A stretch of DNA of 64,000 nt. It comes from an uncultured cyanobacterium (GTDB lineage Bacteria; Cyanobacteriota; Cyanobacteriia; Thermostichales; Thermostichaceae). Shown here one piece after another: positions 55,420 to 64,000 of this stretch. How positions within the stretch are numbered: the stretch's first letter is position 1; each line of letters opens with the position of its first letter. Where the stretch lies: NCBI GenBank assembly GCA_937944885.1, contig CALFBB010000017.1, positions 41,570 through 105,569 on the forward strand, written 5' to 3'. The translations under genes were made by a program, and so were the position numbers. Under the pieces are notes generated by a model that saw only the letters and a program-made list of their open reading frames with translations, was not told the DNA's origin and ran no database searches.

Positions 55420-55425
55420 TATAAT
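55420..55425 (+). promoter_or_regulatory. Candidate -10 box for psaAB
   Basis: A perfect TATAAT lies 95 bases before the psaA start, with no good -35 at the usual distance. That is common for light-regulated cyanobacterial promoters that depend on an activator. The resulting leader would be about 88 bases long. Confidence 0.45.
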
Positions 55426-55519
55426 GCCTTGTAAGTCCTGCCCTAGTAAGATTTTCCGTGGTTCACGGCTACTGACGGGTAGGAATGCTTCGTTCCTTGT
55501 CGCAAGAGAGGAGTTCTTG

Positions 55520-57787
55520 ATGACAACTACGCCAAAGGAGCGAGAGCCAAAGGTCAAGGTGTCGGTTGATGTAGATCCGGTTCCTACTTCCTTCGAGAAA
55601 TGGGCCAAGCCGGGCCACTTCGATCGCAGCCTGTCGCGTGGACCCAAGACCACGACCTGGATCTGGAACCTCCATGCTCTTGCTCATGACTTCGACAGTC
55701 ACACCAGCGACTTAGAAGACGTCTCTCGTAAGATCTTTTCCGCTCATTTTGGCCACCTGGCGGTGGTCTTTGTCTGGCTGAGCGGTATGTACTATCACGG
55801 AGCTCAGTTCTCCAACTATTCCGCCTGGGTAGCCGATCCGATTAACATCAAGCCCAGCGCCCAAGTGGTCTGGCCGATCTTTGGTCAGGAAATCCTGAAT
55901 GGAGATGTGGGCGGGGGTTTTGAAGGGATCCGCATTACCTCCGGTCTTTTCCACCTCTGGCGGGCCAGCGGTATCACCAACGAGTTTCAACTGCTCTGTA
56001 CTGCTATTGGTGGTTTGGTGATGGCCGGCTTGTGCCTGTTTGCCGGTTGGTTCCACTATCACAAGCGGGCTCCCAAGCTGGAGTGGTTTCAGAATGTGGA
56101 ATCAATGCTGAACCACCACCTAGCGGGCTTGCTGGGGTTGGGTTCATTGGCTTGGGCCGGTCACCAAATTCACGTTTCCATTCCCATCAACAGAATGTTG
56201 GATGCGGGCGTGCCAGTTGACCAAGTGCCTCTGCCCCATGAGTTCATCCTCAACCCGGCCTTGATGAAGGAGATGTTCCCCAGTGTTGATTGGGGTATCT
56301 TCAGCGGGGTGGTGCCTTTCTTTACCTTAGATTGGGGCAAGTACGCTGAGTTCCTCACCTTTAAGGGAGGGTTGGATCCACAAAATGGCGCCCTCTGGCT
56401 CACGGATCAGGCCCACCACCATCTGGCCATTGCCGTGCTCTTTATTGTGGCCGGGCACATGTACCGCACCAACTGGGGCATTGGCCACTCCATGAAAGAG
56501 ATCCTGGAGGCTCACAAAGGCCCCTTCACCGGTGAAGGCCACAAGGGTCTGTACGAAGTGCTCACCACCTCTTGGCATGCTCAACTGGCCATTAACCTGG
56601 CCATGGTGGGATCCCTGAGCATCATCGTGGCCCAGCACATGTATGCCATGAACCCCTACCCCTACATGGGGATTGACTACGCCACACAGATTTCGCTGTT
56701 TACCCACCACATGTGGTTGGGCGGCTTCTTTGTGGTTGGGGGTGCGGCCCATGCGGCCATCTACTTTGTACGGGATTACGACCCAGCGGTGAACCGCAAC
56801 AACGTATTGGATCGGGTGCTGCGGCATCGGGATGCCATTATCAGCCACCTGAACTGGGTGTGTCTGTTCTTGGGCTTCCACGCCTTTGGCTTCTATGTCC
56901 ACAACGACACTATGCAAGCCTTTGGTCGTCCGCAGGACATGTTCTCCGATACCGGGATCCAGCTGCAGCCGATCTTTGCCCAATGGATTCAGTCCCTGCA
57001 CACCAATGCCATTGCCAGCACGGCACCCTATGCCGGTGCCTCGGTCAGCCCCATTTTTGGAGGGGATGTGGTGGCTATCGGTGGCAAGGTTTCCATGATG
57101 CCGATGGTCTTGGGCACTGCTGACTTCATGGTGCACCACATCCACGCGATGACCATCCACATCACGGTGTTGATCCTGCTTAAGGGAGTGCTATTTGCCC
57201 GTTCTTCCCGTCTGATTCCAGACAAAGGCAAGTTGGGCTTCCGCTTCCCCTGTGATGGCCCGGGTCGGGGCGGCACCTGCCAAGTTTCCGGTTGGGATCA
57301 CGTGTTCCTGGGCTTGTTCTGGATGTACAACTGCATTTCCATCGTCATCTTCCACTTCAGCTGGAAAATGCAGAGTGACATCTGGGGCACCGTTAATGCG
57401 GATGGCACGATTGAGCACATTACCGGCGGCAACTTTGCGGCCAGTTCCGTCAATATCAACGGTTGGCTGCGGGACTTCCTGTGGGCTCAGTCTGTGCAAG
57501 TGATCAACTCCTATGGCTCGGCTTTGTCGGCCTATGGGTTGCTCTTCTTGGGTGCTCACTTTGTATGGGCCTTCAGCTTGATGTTCCTGTTTAGTGGCCG
57601 TGGCTACTGGCAGGAGCTGATTGAGTCCATCGTTTGGGCCCACAACAAGCTGAAAGTCGCTCCGGCCATTCAACCCCGTGCTCTGAGCATTATTCAGGGT
57701 CGGGCGGTCGGTGTGGCCCACTACCTGTTGGGAGGAATTGTCACCACGTGGGCGTTCTTCCTGGCACGGTTCGGCGCACTCGGCTAA
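55520..57787 (+). CDS. psaA: Photosystem I P700 apoprotein A1
   Basis: PsaA and PsaB form the photosystem I core that binds P700, the primary acceptors and the F_X iron-sulfur cluster. From ATG 55520 the protein is 755 residues with eleven membrane helices; GAGAGGAG just upstream supports this start, although the frame is open to 55358. The F_X ligand loop [12 protein letters not shown] is intact near residue 575, and the family N terminus [14 protein letters not shown] is present. psaB follows 20 bases later with its own ribosome site. Confidence 0.99.
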   Translation: MTTTPKEREPKVKVSVDVDPVPTSFEKWAKPGHFDRSLSRGPKTTTWIWNLHALAHDFDSHTSDLEDVSRKIFSAHFGHLAVVFVWLSGMYYHGAQFSNYSAWVADPINIKPSAQVVWPIFGQEILNGDVGGGFEGIRITSGLFHLWRASGITNEFQLLCTAIGGLVMAGLCLFAGWFHYHKRAPKLEWFQNVESMLNHHLAGLLGLGSLAWAGHQIHVSIPINRMLDAGVPVDQVPLPHEFILNPALMKEMFPSVDWGIFSGVVPFFTLDWGKYAEFLTFKGGLDPQNGALWLTDQAHHHLAIAVLFIVAGHMYRTNWGIGHSMKEILEAHKGPFTGEGHKGLYEVLTTSWHAQLAINLAMVGSLSIIVAQHMYAMNPYPYMGIDYATQISLFTHHMWLGGFFVVGGAAHAAIYFVRDYDPAVNRNNVLDRVLRHRDAIISHLNWVCLFLGFHAFGFYVHNDTMQAFGRPQDMFSDTGIQLQPIFAQWIQSLHTNAIASTAPYAGASVSPIFGGDVVAIGGKVSMMPMVLGTADFMVHHIHAMTIHITVLILLKGVLFARSSRLIPDKGKLGFRFPCDGPGRGGTCQVSGWDHVFLGLFWMYNCISIVIFHFSWKMQSDIWGTVNADGTIEHITGGNFAASSVNINGWLRDFLWAQSVQVINSYGSALSAYGLLFLGAHFVWAFSLMFLFSGRGYWQELIESIVWAHNKLKVAPAIQPRALSIIQGRAVGVAHYLLGGIVTTWAFFLARFGALG

Positions 57788-57807
57788 GGCAAGGAGGAAA
57801 TTGAACA

Positions 57808-60042
57808 ATGGCAACTGCAACTCGTTTTCCACAGTTCAGTCAAGACCTTGCCAGCGACCCCACTACGCGTCGTTTGTGGTACGGCATTGCCACCGCTCAC
57901 GACTTCGAAACCCACGATGGCATGACGGAGGAGCGGCTTTACCAAAAGCTGTTTGCCACCCACTTTGGCCATCTGGCGATCATCTTCTTGTGGGCCTCTG
58001 GCAACGTCTTTCATATCGCCTGGCAAGGCAACTACGAACAATGGGTAGCCAACCCCACTGGGGTTACTCCTATCGCCCATGCCATCTGGGATCCCCAGTT
58101 TGGTAAAGCAGCGGTAGAGGCCTTTACCCAACCGGGTGGTGGCGGCCCTGTTAATGCTGCCTATTCCGGTCTGTACTACTGGTTCAACACCATCGGTCTG
58201 CGCACCAATGGCGATCTCTACACTGGTGCGGTTGGCTTGCTGCTGCTGGCGGCTGTCTTTCTGTTTGCCGGTTGGTTGCACCTACAGCCTCGTTTCCGTC
58301 CCAGCTTGAGCTGGTTTAAGAACGCTGAGTCCCGTCTCAACCACCACCTGGCCGGTTTATTTGGGGTGAGTTCTCTGGCCTGGACCGGTCACTTGGTGCA
58401 CGTCGCCATTCCGGAATCTCGCGGTCAGCATGTGGGTTGGGATAACTTCCTGACCACGCTGCCTCACCCTGCCGGCTTGAAGCCCTTCTTTACCCTCAAC
58501 TGGGGGGTCTATGCCCAGAACCCGGATACCACCAGCCATGTCTGGGGTACTGCCGAGGGCGCGGGTACGGCCATCCTCACCTTCTTGGGTGGGTTTGATC
58601 CCAACACCCAGTCTTTGTGGTTGACGGATATGGCCCACCACCACCTGGCCATCGCGGTGATTTTCATCGTTGCTGGCCACATGTACCGCACCAACTGGGG
58701 CATCGGCCACAGCATTAGAGAAATCCTCGGGGCCCACAATCCGCCCAAAGGCACTCCCTTTGGCGGTTTACTGGGGGATGGTCATAAGGGTCTCTACGAC
58801 ACGGTCAACAACTCCCTGCACTTCCAACTGGGCTTGGCTTTGGCTTCTCTGGGGGTGGTGACTTCGCTGGTGGCGCAGCACATGTATTCCCTCAACCCCT
58901 ATGTGTTCATGTCCTTGGATCACACCACGGAGGCGGCTCTCTACACCCATCACCAGTACATTGCTGGCTTCTTGATGGTGGGGGCCTTTGCCCATGGGGC
59001 GATCTTCTTTGTGCGGGACTACGACCCTGAGGCCAATAAGAACAATGTGCTGGCCCGGATTTTGGACCACAAGGAAGCGATTATCTCTCACCTGAGCTGG
59101 GTATCGCTGTTCTTGGGCTTCCACACCTTGGGTCTCTACGTTCACAACGATGTCATGCAAGCCTTCGGCACGCCGGAGAAGCAAATTTTGATTGAGCCGC
59201 TGTTTGCTCAGTTCATTCAGGCTTCTCATGGCAAGCTGATCTACGGCATGGATGTGTTGTTGTCCAATCCCGATAGCATTGCCTCCACGGCTTGGCCCAA
59301 TTACGGTAACGTGTGGCTGCCCGGTTGGTTGGCGGCGATCAATGACCCGAATGGGTCTTTGTTCCTGCCGATTGGCCCGGGTGACTTCTTGGTTCACCAC
59401 GCTATTGCCTTGGGTCTGCACACCACCACCTTGATTTTGGTCAAAGGTGCGTTGGATGCCCGTGGTTCCAAGCTGATGCCCGACAAGAAGGACTTCGGCT
59501 ACAGCTTCCCTTGCGATGGCCCTGGCCGAGGTGGCACCTGCGATATCTCTGCCTGGGACGCTTTTTATCTGGCCATGTTCTGGATGCTGAACACCATCGG
59601 CTGGGTCACCTTCTACTGGCACTGGAAGCAACTGGGAGTCTGGAGCGGCAACACCGCCCAGTTCAACGAGAACTCCACCTACCTGATGGGCTGGTTGCGG
59701 GATTATCTTTGGGCCAACTCTGCTCAGTTGATCAATGGCTACAACCCCTACGGGATGAACAACCTGGCGGTCTGGGCTTGGATGTTCCTGTTCGGTCACC
59801 TGGTGTGGGCGACTGGGTTCATGTTCTTGATCTCCTGGCGTGGTTACTGGCAAGAGCTGATCGAGACCTTGGTCTGGGCGCATGAGCGCACCCCTCTGGC
59901 TAAGCTGATCCGCTGGAAAGATAAGCCGGTGGCCATGTCGATCGTGCAAGGTCGGTTGGTGGGCTTGGCTCACTTCACGGTCGGTTATGTTCTCACCTAT
60001 GCAGCCTTTGTGATTGCTTCCACGGCGTCACAGTTTGGCTAG
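57808..60042 (+). CDS. psaB: Photosystem I P700 apoprotein A2
   Basis: The partner of PsaA in the photosystem I heterodimer. The 744-residue protein begins [18 protein letters not shown], carries eleven membrane helices and has the same F_X ligand loop [19 protein letters not shown] lies 9-15 bases before ATG 57808, a strong ribosome site. The two genes form one operon ended by the terminator at 60069-60102. Confidence 0.99.
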   Translation: MATATRFPQFSQDLASDPTTRRLWYGIATAHDFETHDGMTEERLYQKLFATHFGHLAIIFLWASGNVFHIAWQGNYEQWVANPTGVTPIAHAIWDPQFGKAAVEAFTQPGGGGPVNAAYSGLYYWFNTIGLRTNGDLYTGAVGLLLLAAVFLFAGWLHLQPRFRPSLSWFKNAESRLNHHLAGLFGVSSLAWTGHLVHVAIPESRGQHVGWDNFLTTLPHPAGLKPFFTLNWGVYAQNPDTTSHVWGTAEGAGTAILTFLGGFDPNTQSLWLTDMAHHHLAIAVIFIVAGHMYRTNWGIGHSIREILGAHNPPKGTPFGGLLGDGHKGLYDTVNNSLHFQLGLALASLGVVTSLVAQHMYSLNPYVFMSLDHTTEAALYTHHQYIAGFLMVGAFAHGAIFFVRDYDPEANKNNVLARILDHKEAIISHLSWVSLFLGFHTLGLYVHNDVMQAFGTPEKQILIEPLFAQFIQASHGKLIYGMDVLLSNPDSIASTAWPNYGNVWLPGWLAAINDPNGSLFLPIGPGDFLVHHAIALGLHTTTLILVKGALDARGSKLMPDKKDFGYSFPCDGPGRGGTCDISAWDAFYLAMFWMLNTIGWVTFYWHWKQLGVWSGNTAQFNENSTYLMGWLRDYLWANSAQLINGYNPYGMNNLAVWAWMFLFGHLVWATGFMFLISWRGYWQELIETLVWAHERTPLAKLIRWKDKPVAMSIVQGRLVGLAHFTVGYVLTYAAFVIASTASQFG

Positions 60043-60068
60043 CCGGTTCATCCGGATTTAATCAGCCT

Positions 60069-60102
60069 AAAGGGATCCCTAGATAACAGGGATCCCTTTT
60101 TT
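60069..60102 (+). terminator. Terminator after psaB built from two GGGATCCC octamers
   Basis: AAAGGGATCCCT (60069-60080), a 7-base loop AGATAAC, and AGGGATCCCTTT (60088-60099), continuing as a T-run to 60102. Both arms consist of the repeated octamer GGGATCCC, so each arm is also self-complementary. The stem is at least 12 base pairs and well placed, 27 bases after the psaB stop. Confidence 0.9.
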
Positions 60103-60231
60103 GGACTGCACTCACTCTTGTCAAGCCAGAGCGGATTCTGCTAACCAAAAGCATTAGGGAGCATTGCAGATTAATCGATTGAATCGACTGATCTGTCTAA
60201 GAACTCTGGATAACAGTGCTGGAGGAGTGAT

Positions 60232-61299
60232 ATGCGCATTGCTCAGATTGCCCCTTTGCATGAAAGCGTGCCCCCTAAGTTTTACGGTGGAACTGAACGA
60301 GTGGTGTCCTGGCTCACGGAAGAGTTGGTGCGGCGTGGTCATGAGGTTACTCTGTTTGCCAGCGGTGATTCCCAGACGCAAGCGCGGTTGATCCCTTTTC
60401 GAGAACAGGCCCTACGACTGGATAAAAATGCCATCGATACAGTGGCCCCCCATATCTTGATGGTGGAAAAAGCCTTTCAAATGGCGGATCAATTTGACCT
60501 GATCCATGGCCACATTGATTATTACCCCTATGCTTTGGCTCGTCGTCATCCGGAAGTTGCTTTTGTGGCCACCCTCCATGGGCGCTTGGATATTCCGGAG
60601 CTGCAACCTCTTTACGATGAGTTTAAGGATATTCCTGTCATCTCGATTTCCAATGCCCAGCGCATCCCCCTCCCCCAGGCCCGTTGGGTGGGGACGGTCT
60701 ACCATGGCCTACCTTTGGATCTACATCCTTTTTATGCAGAGACAGGAGATTACTTAGCGTTTCTGGGGCGGGTTTCACCGGAAAAAGGTCTGGATACTGC
60801 CATTGAAATCGCTACCCAAGCGGGCATGCCCTTGAAGGTCTCCATTAAAATTGACCCGGTGGATCGTCAGTACTATGAGTCTTATATTTACCCTATGATT
60901 CGCGATAACCCAAATGTGGAATTAATTGGGGAGATCAGTGAGCGGGAGAAAAGCGAACTTTTGGGTAAGGCCTATGCGGTACTGTTTCCCATTCGCTGGC
61001 CGGAACCTTTTGGTTTGGTCATGATTGAGTCTATGGCCTGTGGCACGCCGGTGATTGCTACCCGTTTTGGCTCAGTTCCGGAGGTGATGGTGGACGGAGA
61101 AACAGGCTTTATCGTCAATTCGGTGGCAGAAGCGGTGGAAGCGGTTGCTAAAGTGGGATCCCTGAGTCGACAAAGGGTGCGGCAGGTGTTTGAGGAGCGT
61201 TATAGCGTTACTCGTATGGTCGATACCTATGAAGTCATTTATCAGCAACTGGTTGCAGAAAGACAGGCAGCACAAGTTCAGGAAGTAACTGCAGCCTAG
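60232..61299 (+). CDS. Family 4 glycosyltransferase
   Basis: A 355-residue GT-B fold glycosyltransferase. It begins MRIAQIAPLHESVPPKFYGG with the glycine loop GGTERVVSWL, and the C-terminal nucleotide-sugar motif reads RWPEPFGLVMIESMACGTPV, containing the E-x7-E catalytic pair. A GGAGG ribosome site (about 60221) supports ATG 60232. It is followed 41 bases later by a debranching-type glycoside hydrolase, so the pair may act in glycogen or another glucan. The acceptor is unknown. Confidence 0.9.
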   Translation: MRIAQIAPLHESVPPKFYGGTERVVSWLTEELVRRGHEVTLFASGDSQTQARLIPFREQALRLDKNAIDTVAPHILMVEKAFQMADQFDLIHGHIDYYPYALARRHPEVAFVATLHGRLDIPELQPLYDEFKDIPVISISNAQRIPLPQARWVGTVYHGLPLDLHPFYAETGDYLAFLGRVSPEKGLDTAIEIATQAGMPLKVSIKIDPVDRQYYESYIYPMIRDNPNVELIGEISEREKSELLGKAYAVLFPIRWPEPFGLVMIESMACGTPVIATRFGSVPEVMVDGETGFIVNSVAEAVEAVAKVGSLSRQRVRQVFEERYSVTRMVDTYEVIYQQLVAERQAAQVQEVTAA

Positions 61300-61340
61300 G
61301 CAGTCTTATCACCTGAGCAGTTGATAGAGAGAACTGGGGA

Positions 61341-63506
61341 ATGCCGGAAGATATTATTCAAGTTCAGGAGCAATACTACATCCGGGCCAGTGCTTCCCTG
61401 GTGGAAACGCGCTCCCATGTGCTCAAACATGACAACTGCTTTGGAGTGTTTGACCGACTAGGGAACATGCGTCCTTTGGGGATCCAGGATCACGGACTCT
61501 TTCGGGATGACACCCGCTTTTTGTCAAGGTTGGTGCTGGATCTGGAGGGGCGGCAGTTTTTGCTGCTCAGCTCAGAGGTTCGGGAAGACAAAGATATCTT
61601 AGTGGTGGATCTGACCAATCCCGAATTCACCACCTCTGAGGGACAATTCATCGGCCAAGATACTCTGCATCTATTGCGAACCACTTTTCTTTGGGATAAC
61701 GCCGCCTACCAGCAGTTGCACATCTGCAACTACGGCTCTGAATCCTTCCGGGTTCCTATTACCCTGTCTTTTGAAGCAGATTTTGCCGATATCTTTGAGG
61801 TGCGGGGTATTCACCGTACCCAGAGGGGGAAACTCCTCCCTGCGAAAATATTTGCCGATTGTGTGATTCTCTCTTATCTCGGGGCAGATGGTGTGGAGCG
61901 ACAAACTCACTTGTTCTTCTCTCCCGCCCCTGAGGTAGTCACTGCAGAGTTTGTGCAGTGGTGGGTACCTTTGTCGCCCCGGGCAGGGCAAGACCTAGGG
62001 GTATCCATTTTCTGTGCCTATGCAGGGGAACAGATCTGCCCACTCAGCTATGAGGAAGCTCTGCAAGCGGAGCGCAACCATCGCCAGCGTTTGCGGGAAC
62101 GGGCAGCCTACATCGATACCGGCAATGCCCAGTTCAATGACTGGTTAAATGCTTCACGGGATGACCTGGTGATGATGCTCACCCAAACCCCCTATGGGCT
62201 GTACCCCTATGCAGGTGTGCCTTGGTTTAGCACGGTCTTTGGGCGGGATGCTCTGATTACGGCTCTGGCTACCCTGTGGTGGTACCCCGACATCGCCCGG
62301 GGAGTCTTGCTTTACTTGGCTGCTCATCAGGCCCAGGAGGAGGATCCCAGTCGCGATGCTGAGCCAGGCAAGATCCTTCACGAGCAGCGGCGCTGTGAGA
62401 TGGCCAACACCCGTGAGGTTCCCTTCGGCAACTACTTTGGCAGCATTGATGCCACACCTCTGTTTGTGGTGTTGGCAGGTCGTTACATCCGGCGCAGCGG
62501 GGATTACGCCTTCCTCCAGCAGTTGTGGCCCCACATTGAAGCGGCTTTGACCTGGATGGATACCTACGGGGATCCGGATGCTGATGGCTTTGTCGAGTAC
62601 GTGCGCAAAGCCCACCAGGGTCTGCGCAATCAGGGTTGGAAAGATTCGGAGGACTCGATTTTTTACCCGGACGGATCCCTGGCGGAGCCGCCGTTAGCCC
62701 TGTGTGAGGTTCAGGGTTATGTGTACGAGGCCAAAATGCTGGCGGCCCAGATGGCTGAGCTTCTGCATCAGCCTGAGCGTGCTGCCACCCTTAGGCGGCA
62801 AGCCCTAAGCCTACAGCAACAGTTCCATGAACACTTCTGGTGCGAGGAATTCCAAGGTTATGCACTGGCTCTGGATGGGGAGAAAAAGCCCTGCCGGGTG
62901 CGCAGTTCCAATATGGGTCACTGTTTGTTTTCGGGGATTGCCGATCCAGTCCACGCAGCCCGTATTGCCGAGCAGATGATGCAACCGGATTTCTTTACCG
63001 GTTGGGGGATCCGCACCGTGCCGCGGGGGGAAGGACGGTTTAACCCGATGTCCTACCACAATGGATCGGTGTGGCCCCATGACAATGCTCTGATTGCCGC
63101 CGGGTTAAGCCGCTACGGGTACAAGGCTGAGGCAGCTCGCATCTTAACGGGCCTATTTGATGCCAGCCAGTTTTTGGAACTGAAGCGTCTGCCGGAGCTG
63201 TTCTGTGGGTTTACCCGTCGGCAACGGGAGGGACCCACTCTTTACCCTGTAGCCTGTCTCCCCCAAGCTTGGGCCTCTGCCAGTGTGTTTTTGCTGCTGC
63301 AGGTGTGCTTGGGTTTGGAGATCGATGGTTTTGCCGGCCGGGTATCGCTGACGCAACCCACTTTACCGCTGTGGCTACCCCATGTCACGCTGCACCGGGT
63401 TGCAGTTGGACAGGGTTCTATTGATCTCGAACTTTATCTGCAAAAAGGGGGGGTAGGGGTCAATGTTTCGAGGCGCACAGGTAACATTGAGCTGGTGATC
63501 AAGTAG
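61341..63506 (+). CDS. Amylo-alpha-1,6-glucosidase-like glycogen debranching protein
   Basis: A 721-residue protein of the GDE-type family. The N-terminal domain (about 1-240) includes FGVFDRLGNMRPLGIQDHGL and RDDTRFLSRLVLDLEG, matching the N-terminal domain of archaeal-type debranching enzymes. An (alpha/alpha)6-barrel-like catalytic region follows with PWFSTVFGRDALITAL, NQGWKDSEDS and MSYHNGSVWPHDNALIA near the C terminus. It may remove alpha-1,6 branches from glycogen. It probably shares a transcript with the preceding glycosyltransferase. Confidence 0.88.
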   Translation: MPEDIIQVQEQYYIRASASLVETRSHVLKHDNCFGVFDRLGNMRPLGIQDHGLFRDDTRFLSRLVLDLEGRQFLLLSSEVREDKDILVVDLTNPEFTTSEGQFIGQDTLHLLRTTFLWDNAAYQQLHICNYGSESFRVPITLSFEADFADIFEVRGIHRTQRGKLLPAKIFADCVILSYLGADGVERQTHLFFSPAPEVVTAEFVQWWVPLSPRAGQDLGVSIFCAYAGEQICPLSYEEALQAERNHRQRLRERAAYIDTGNAQFNDWLNASRDDLVMMLTQTPYGLYPYAGVPWFSTVFGRDALITALATLWWYPDIARGVLLYLAAHQAQEEDPSRDAEPGKILHEQRRCEMANTREVPFGNYFGSIDATPLFVVLAGRYIRRSGDYAFLQQLWPHIEAALTWMDTYGDPDADGFVEYVRKAHQGLRNQGWKDSEDSIFYPDGSLAEPPLALCEVQGYVYEAKMLAAQMAELLHQPERAATLRRQALSLQQQFHEHFWCEEFQGYALALDGEKKPCRVRSSNMGHCLFSGIADPVHAARIAEQMMQPDFFTGWGIRTVPRGEGRFNPMSYHNGSVWPHDNALIAAGLSRYGYKAEAARILTGLFDASQFLELKRLPELFCGFTRRQREGPTLYPVACLPQAWASASVFLLLQVCLGLEIDGFAGRVSLTQPTLPLWLPHVTLHRVAVGQGSIDLELYLQKGGVGVNVSRRTGNIELVIK

Positions 63507-63530
63507 CTGGCCTCTTGACAGTAGGCACAA

Positions 63531-64000
63531 GTGGAAAAGCAAGTCAAATCCGAACGGCGGGTGGCCGACTTTGGCGAGGTGCTTACCCCGTCGCACATTG
63601 TGGACGCCATGCTCGACCTGGTGAAGCAGGAAACCGAGCGGATTGACTCACGCTTCCTCGAACCCGCTTGCGGCACGGGGAACTTTCTCGTGGAAATCCT
63701 GCGCCGCAAATTGCAGGTGGTGCAAAAACGCTACGCCAAAAGCCAACTCGACTATGAGCGCTACGCCGTGCTGGCCGTCTCTTCGCTCTATGGTATTGAC
63801 ATCCTGGCCGATAATGCCGAGGAATGCCGCCAGCGGCTATACCAATCTTTCGACGACGCCTACACCGCCCTCTTCGACGAGAAAGCCAAAGCCGCCTGCC
63901 GCGCGGCGGTGAGCTATATCCTCAAGCGCAACATCGTTCATGGCGACGCACTTTCACTGCAAATCGTCGGCGACAATCCGCAGCCCATCGTCTTTGCCGA
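63531..64000 (+). CDS. DNA methyltransferase, 5' part (cut by window edge)
   Basis: An open frame from GTG 63531 runs to the window end without a stop (156 codons). The upstream stop at 63522-63524 fixes the start region. It encodes VADFGEVLTPSHIVDAML, then motif I FLEPACGTGNFLVEILRRKL, then VSSLYGIDILADNAEECRQR, the pattern of N6-adenine DNA methyltransferases of restriction or defence systems. No GGATCC core occurs in this stretch, unlike most neighbours, and codon choice leans to GAC, GCC and CGC. Transfer from another lineage is likely. It starts 25 bases after the debranching gene. The catalytic NPPY-type motif lies beyond the window. Confidence 0.75.
   Translation, partial: MEKQVKSERRVADFGEVLTPSHIVDAMLDLVKQETERIDSRFLEPACGTGNFLVEILRRKLQVVQKRYAKSQLDYERYAVLAVSSLYGIDILADNAEECRQRLYQSFDDAYTALFDEKAKAACRAAVSYILKRNIVHGDALSLQIVGDNPQPIVFA

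Noticed and set aside
55358..55519. Upstream extension of psaA
   Set aside because: It overlaps the candidate -10 box and leader; the family start is at 55520 with a ribosome site.
56327..57160. Long minus-strand open frame opposite psaA
   Set aside because: Antisense shadow of psaA with the same compositional bias and no family features.
58768..59973. Long minus-strand open frame (401 codons) opposite psaB
   Set aside because: It lies wholly antisense to psaB and its sequence is rich in Gln, His and Gly as expected from the codon bias of the sense strand; no domain or ribosome site.

Overview
The window comes from a unicellular cyanobacterium. It carries psaA-psaB, a kaiABC clock cluster, ndhH/A/I, chlD, cytochrome c6, ycf35, ycf46 and several cyanobacteria-only conserved proteins (DUF2993, DUF3288, DUF4278). 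The octamer GGGATCCC, or its core GGATCC, recurs throughout genes and spacers and is even part of the psaB terminator. It behaves like a variant of the HIP1 repeat (GCGATCGC in most cyanobacteria). This, with the gene content, suggests a hot-spring Synechococcus of the JA-3-3Ab / JA-2-3B'a type (Thermostichales). That assignment is inference from memory, not a database match.

Layout. 0.2-5.9 kb: FHA protein, chlD, DUF2993 protein, a sensor kinase and a Fur-family regulator with few cysteines. 6-9.2 kb (minus): lgt with a C-terminal extension, a broken TPR gene, an OmpR-type regulator and a decayed spacer. 9.2-15.4 kb (minus): acyltransferase-like protein, an ATP-grasp/esterase pair, LON-domain protein, ruvC, pgsA and a nucleoside hydrolase. 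15.5-18.5 kb: kaiA-kaiB-kaiC. 18.7-23.3 kb: tRNA-Leu(CAA), a large membrane protein, ureG-ureD, small proteins and a carboxymuconolactone decarboxylase-like protein. 23.5-26.8 kb: ndhH, a 65-residue membrane protein, ndhA and ndhI. 26.8-38.4 kb: mixed genes including a TPR membrane protein, cobM, MATE and MscS transporters, a nuclease-like/PspA-like fusion, a methyltransferase, a D,D-carboxypeptidase and peroxiredoxin. 38.4-44 kb: a repeat-bearing spacer, DUF4278 protein, a Kef-type antiporter, pgk and a second copy of the dispersed repeat. 43.9-50.2 kb (mostly minus): ycf35, ycf46, a ribbon-helix-helix protein, an ABC exporter, and a petJ / glycine-pentad protein / YcnI cluster. 50.4-55.2 kb: dnaG, DUF6671 protein and ureC. 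55.3-60.1 kb: psaA-psaB with an HLR1-like site upstream and a strong terminator. 60.2-63.5 kb: a glycosyltransferase and a glycogen-debranching-type hydrolase. From 63.5 kb: the start of a DNA methyltransferase cut by the window edge.

How the genes work together. Most of the window is housekeeping and photosynthetic core: photosystem I, NDH-1, chlorophyll synthesis, clock, urea use and glycolysis. The parts that standard annotation explains least are the membrane-anchored SNase-like/PspA-like fusion (33.1-34.1 kb), the petJ-pentad-YcnI cluster with a dyad in its apparent promoter (48.9-50.3 kb), the ATP-grasp/esterase pair (10.6-12.4 kb), the unknown small protein inside the ndh cluster (24.8 kb), the 78-bp repeat present twice in opposite orientation, and the restriction-type methyltransferase at the right edge. 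No insertion sequence, prophage or CRISPR array was seen.
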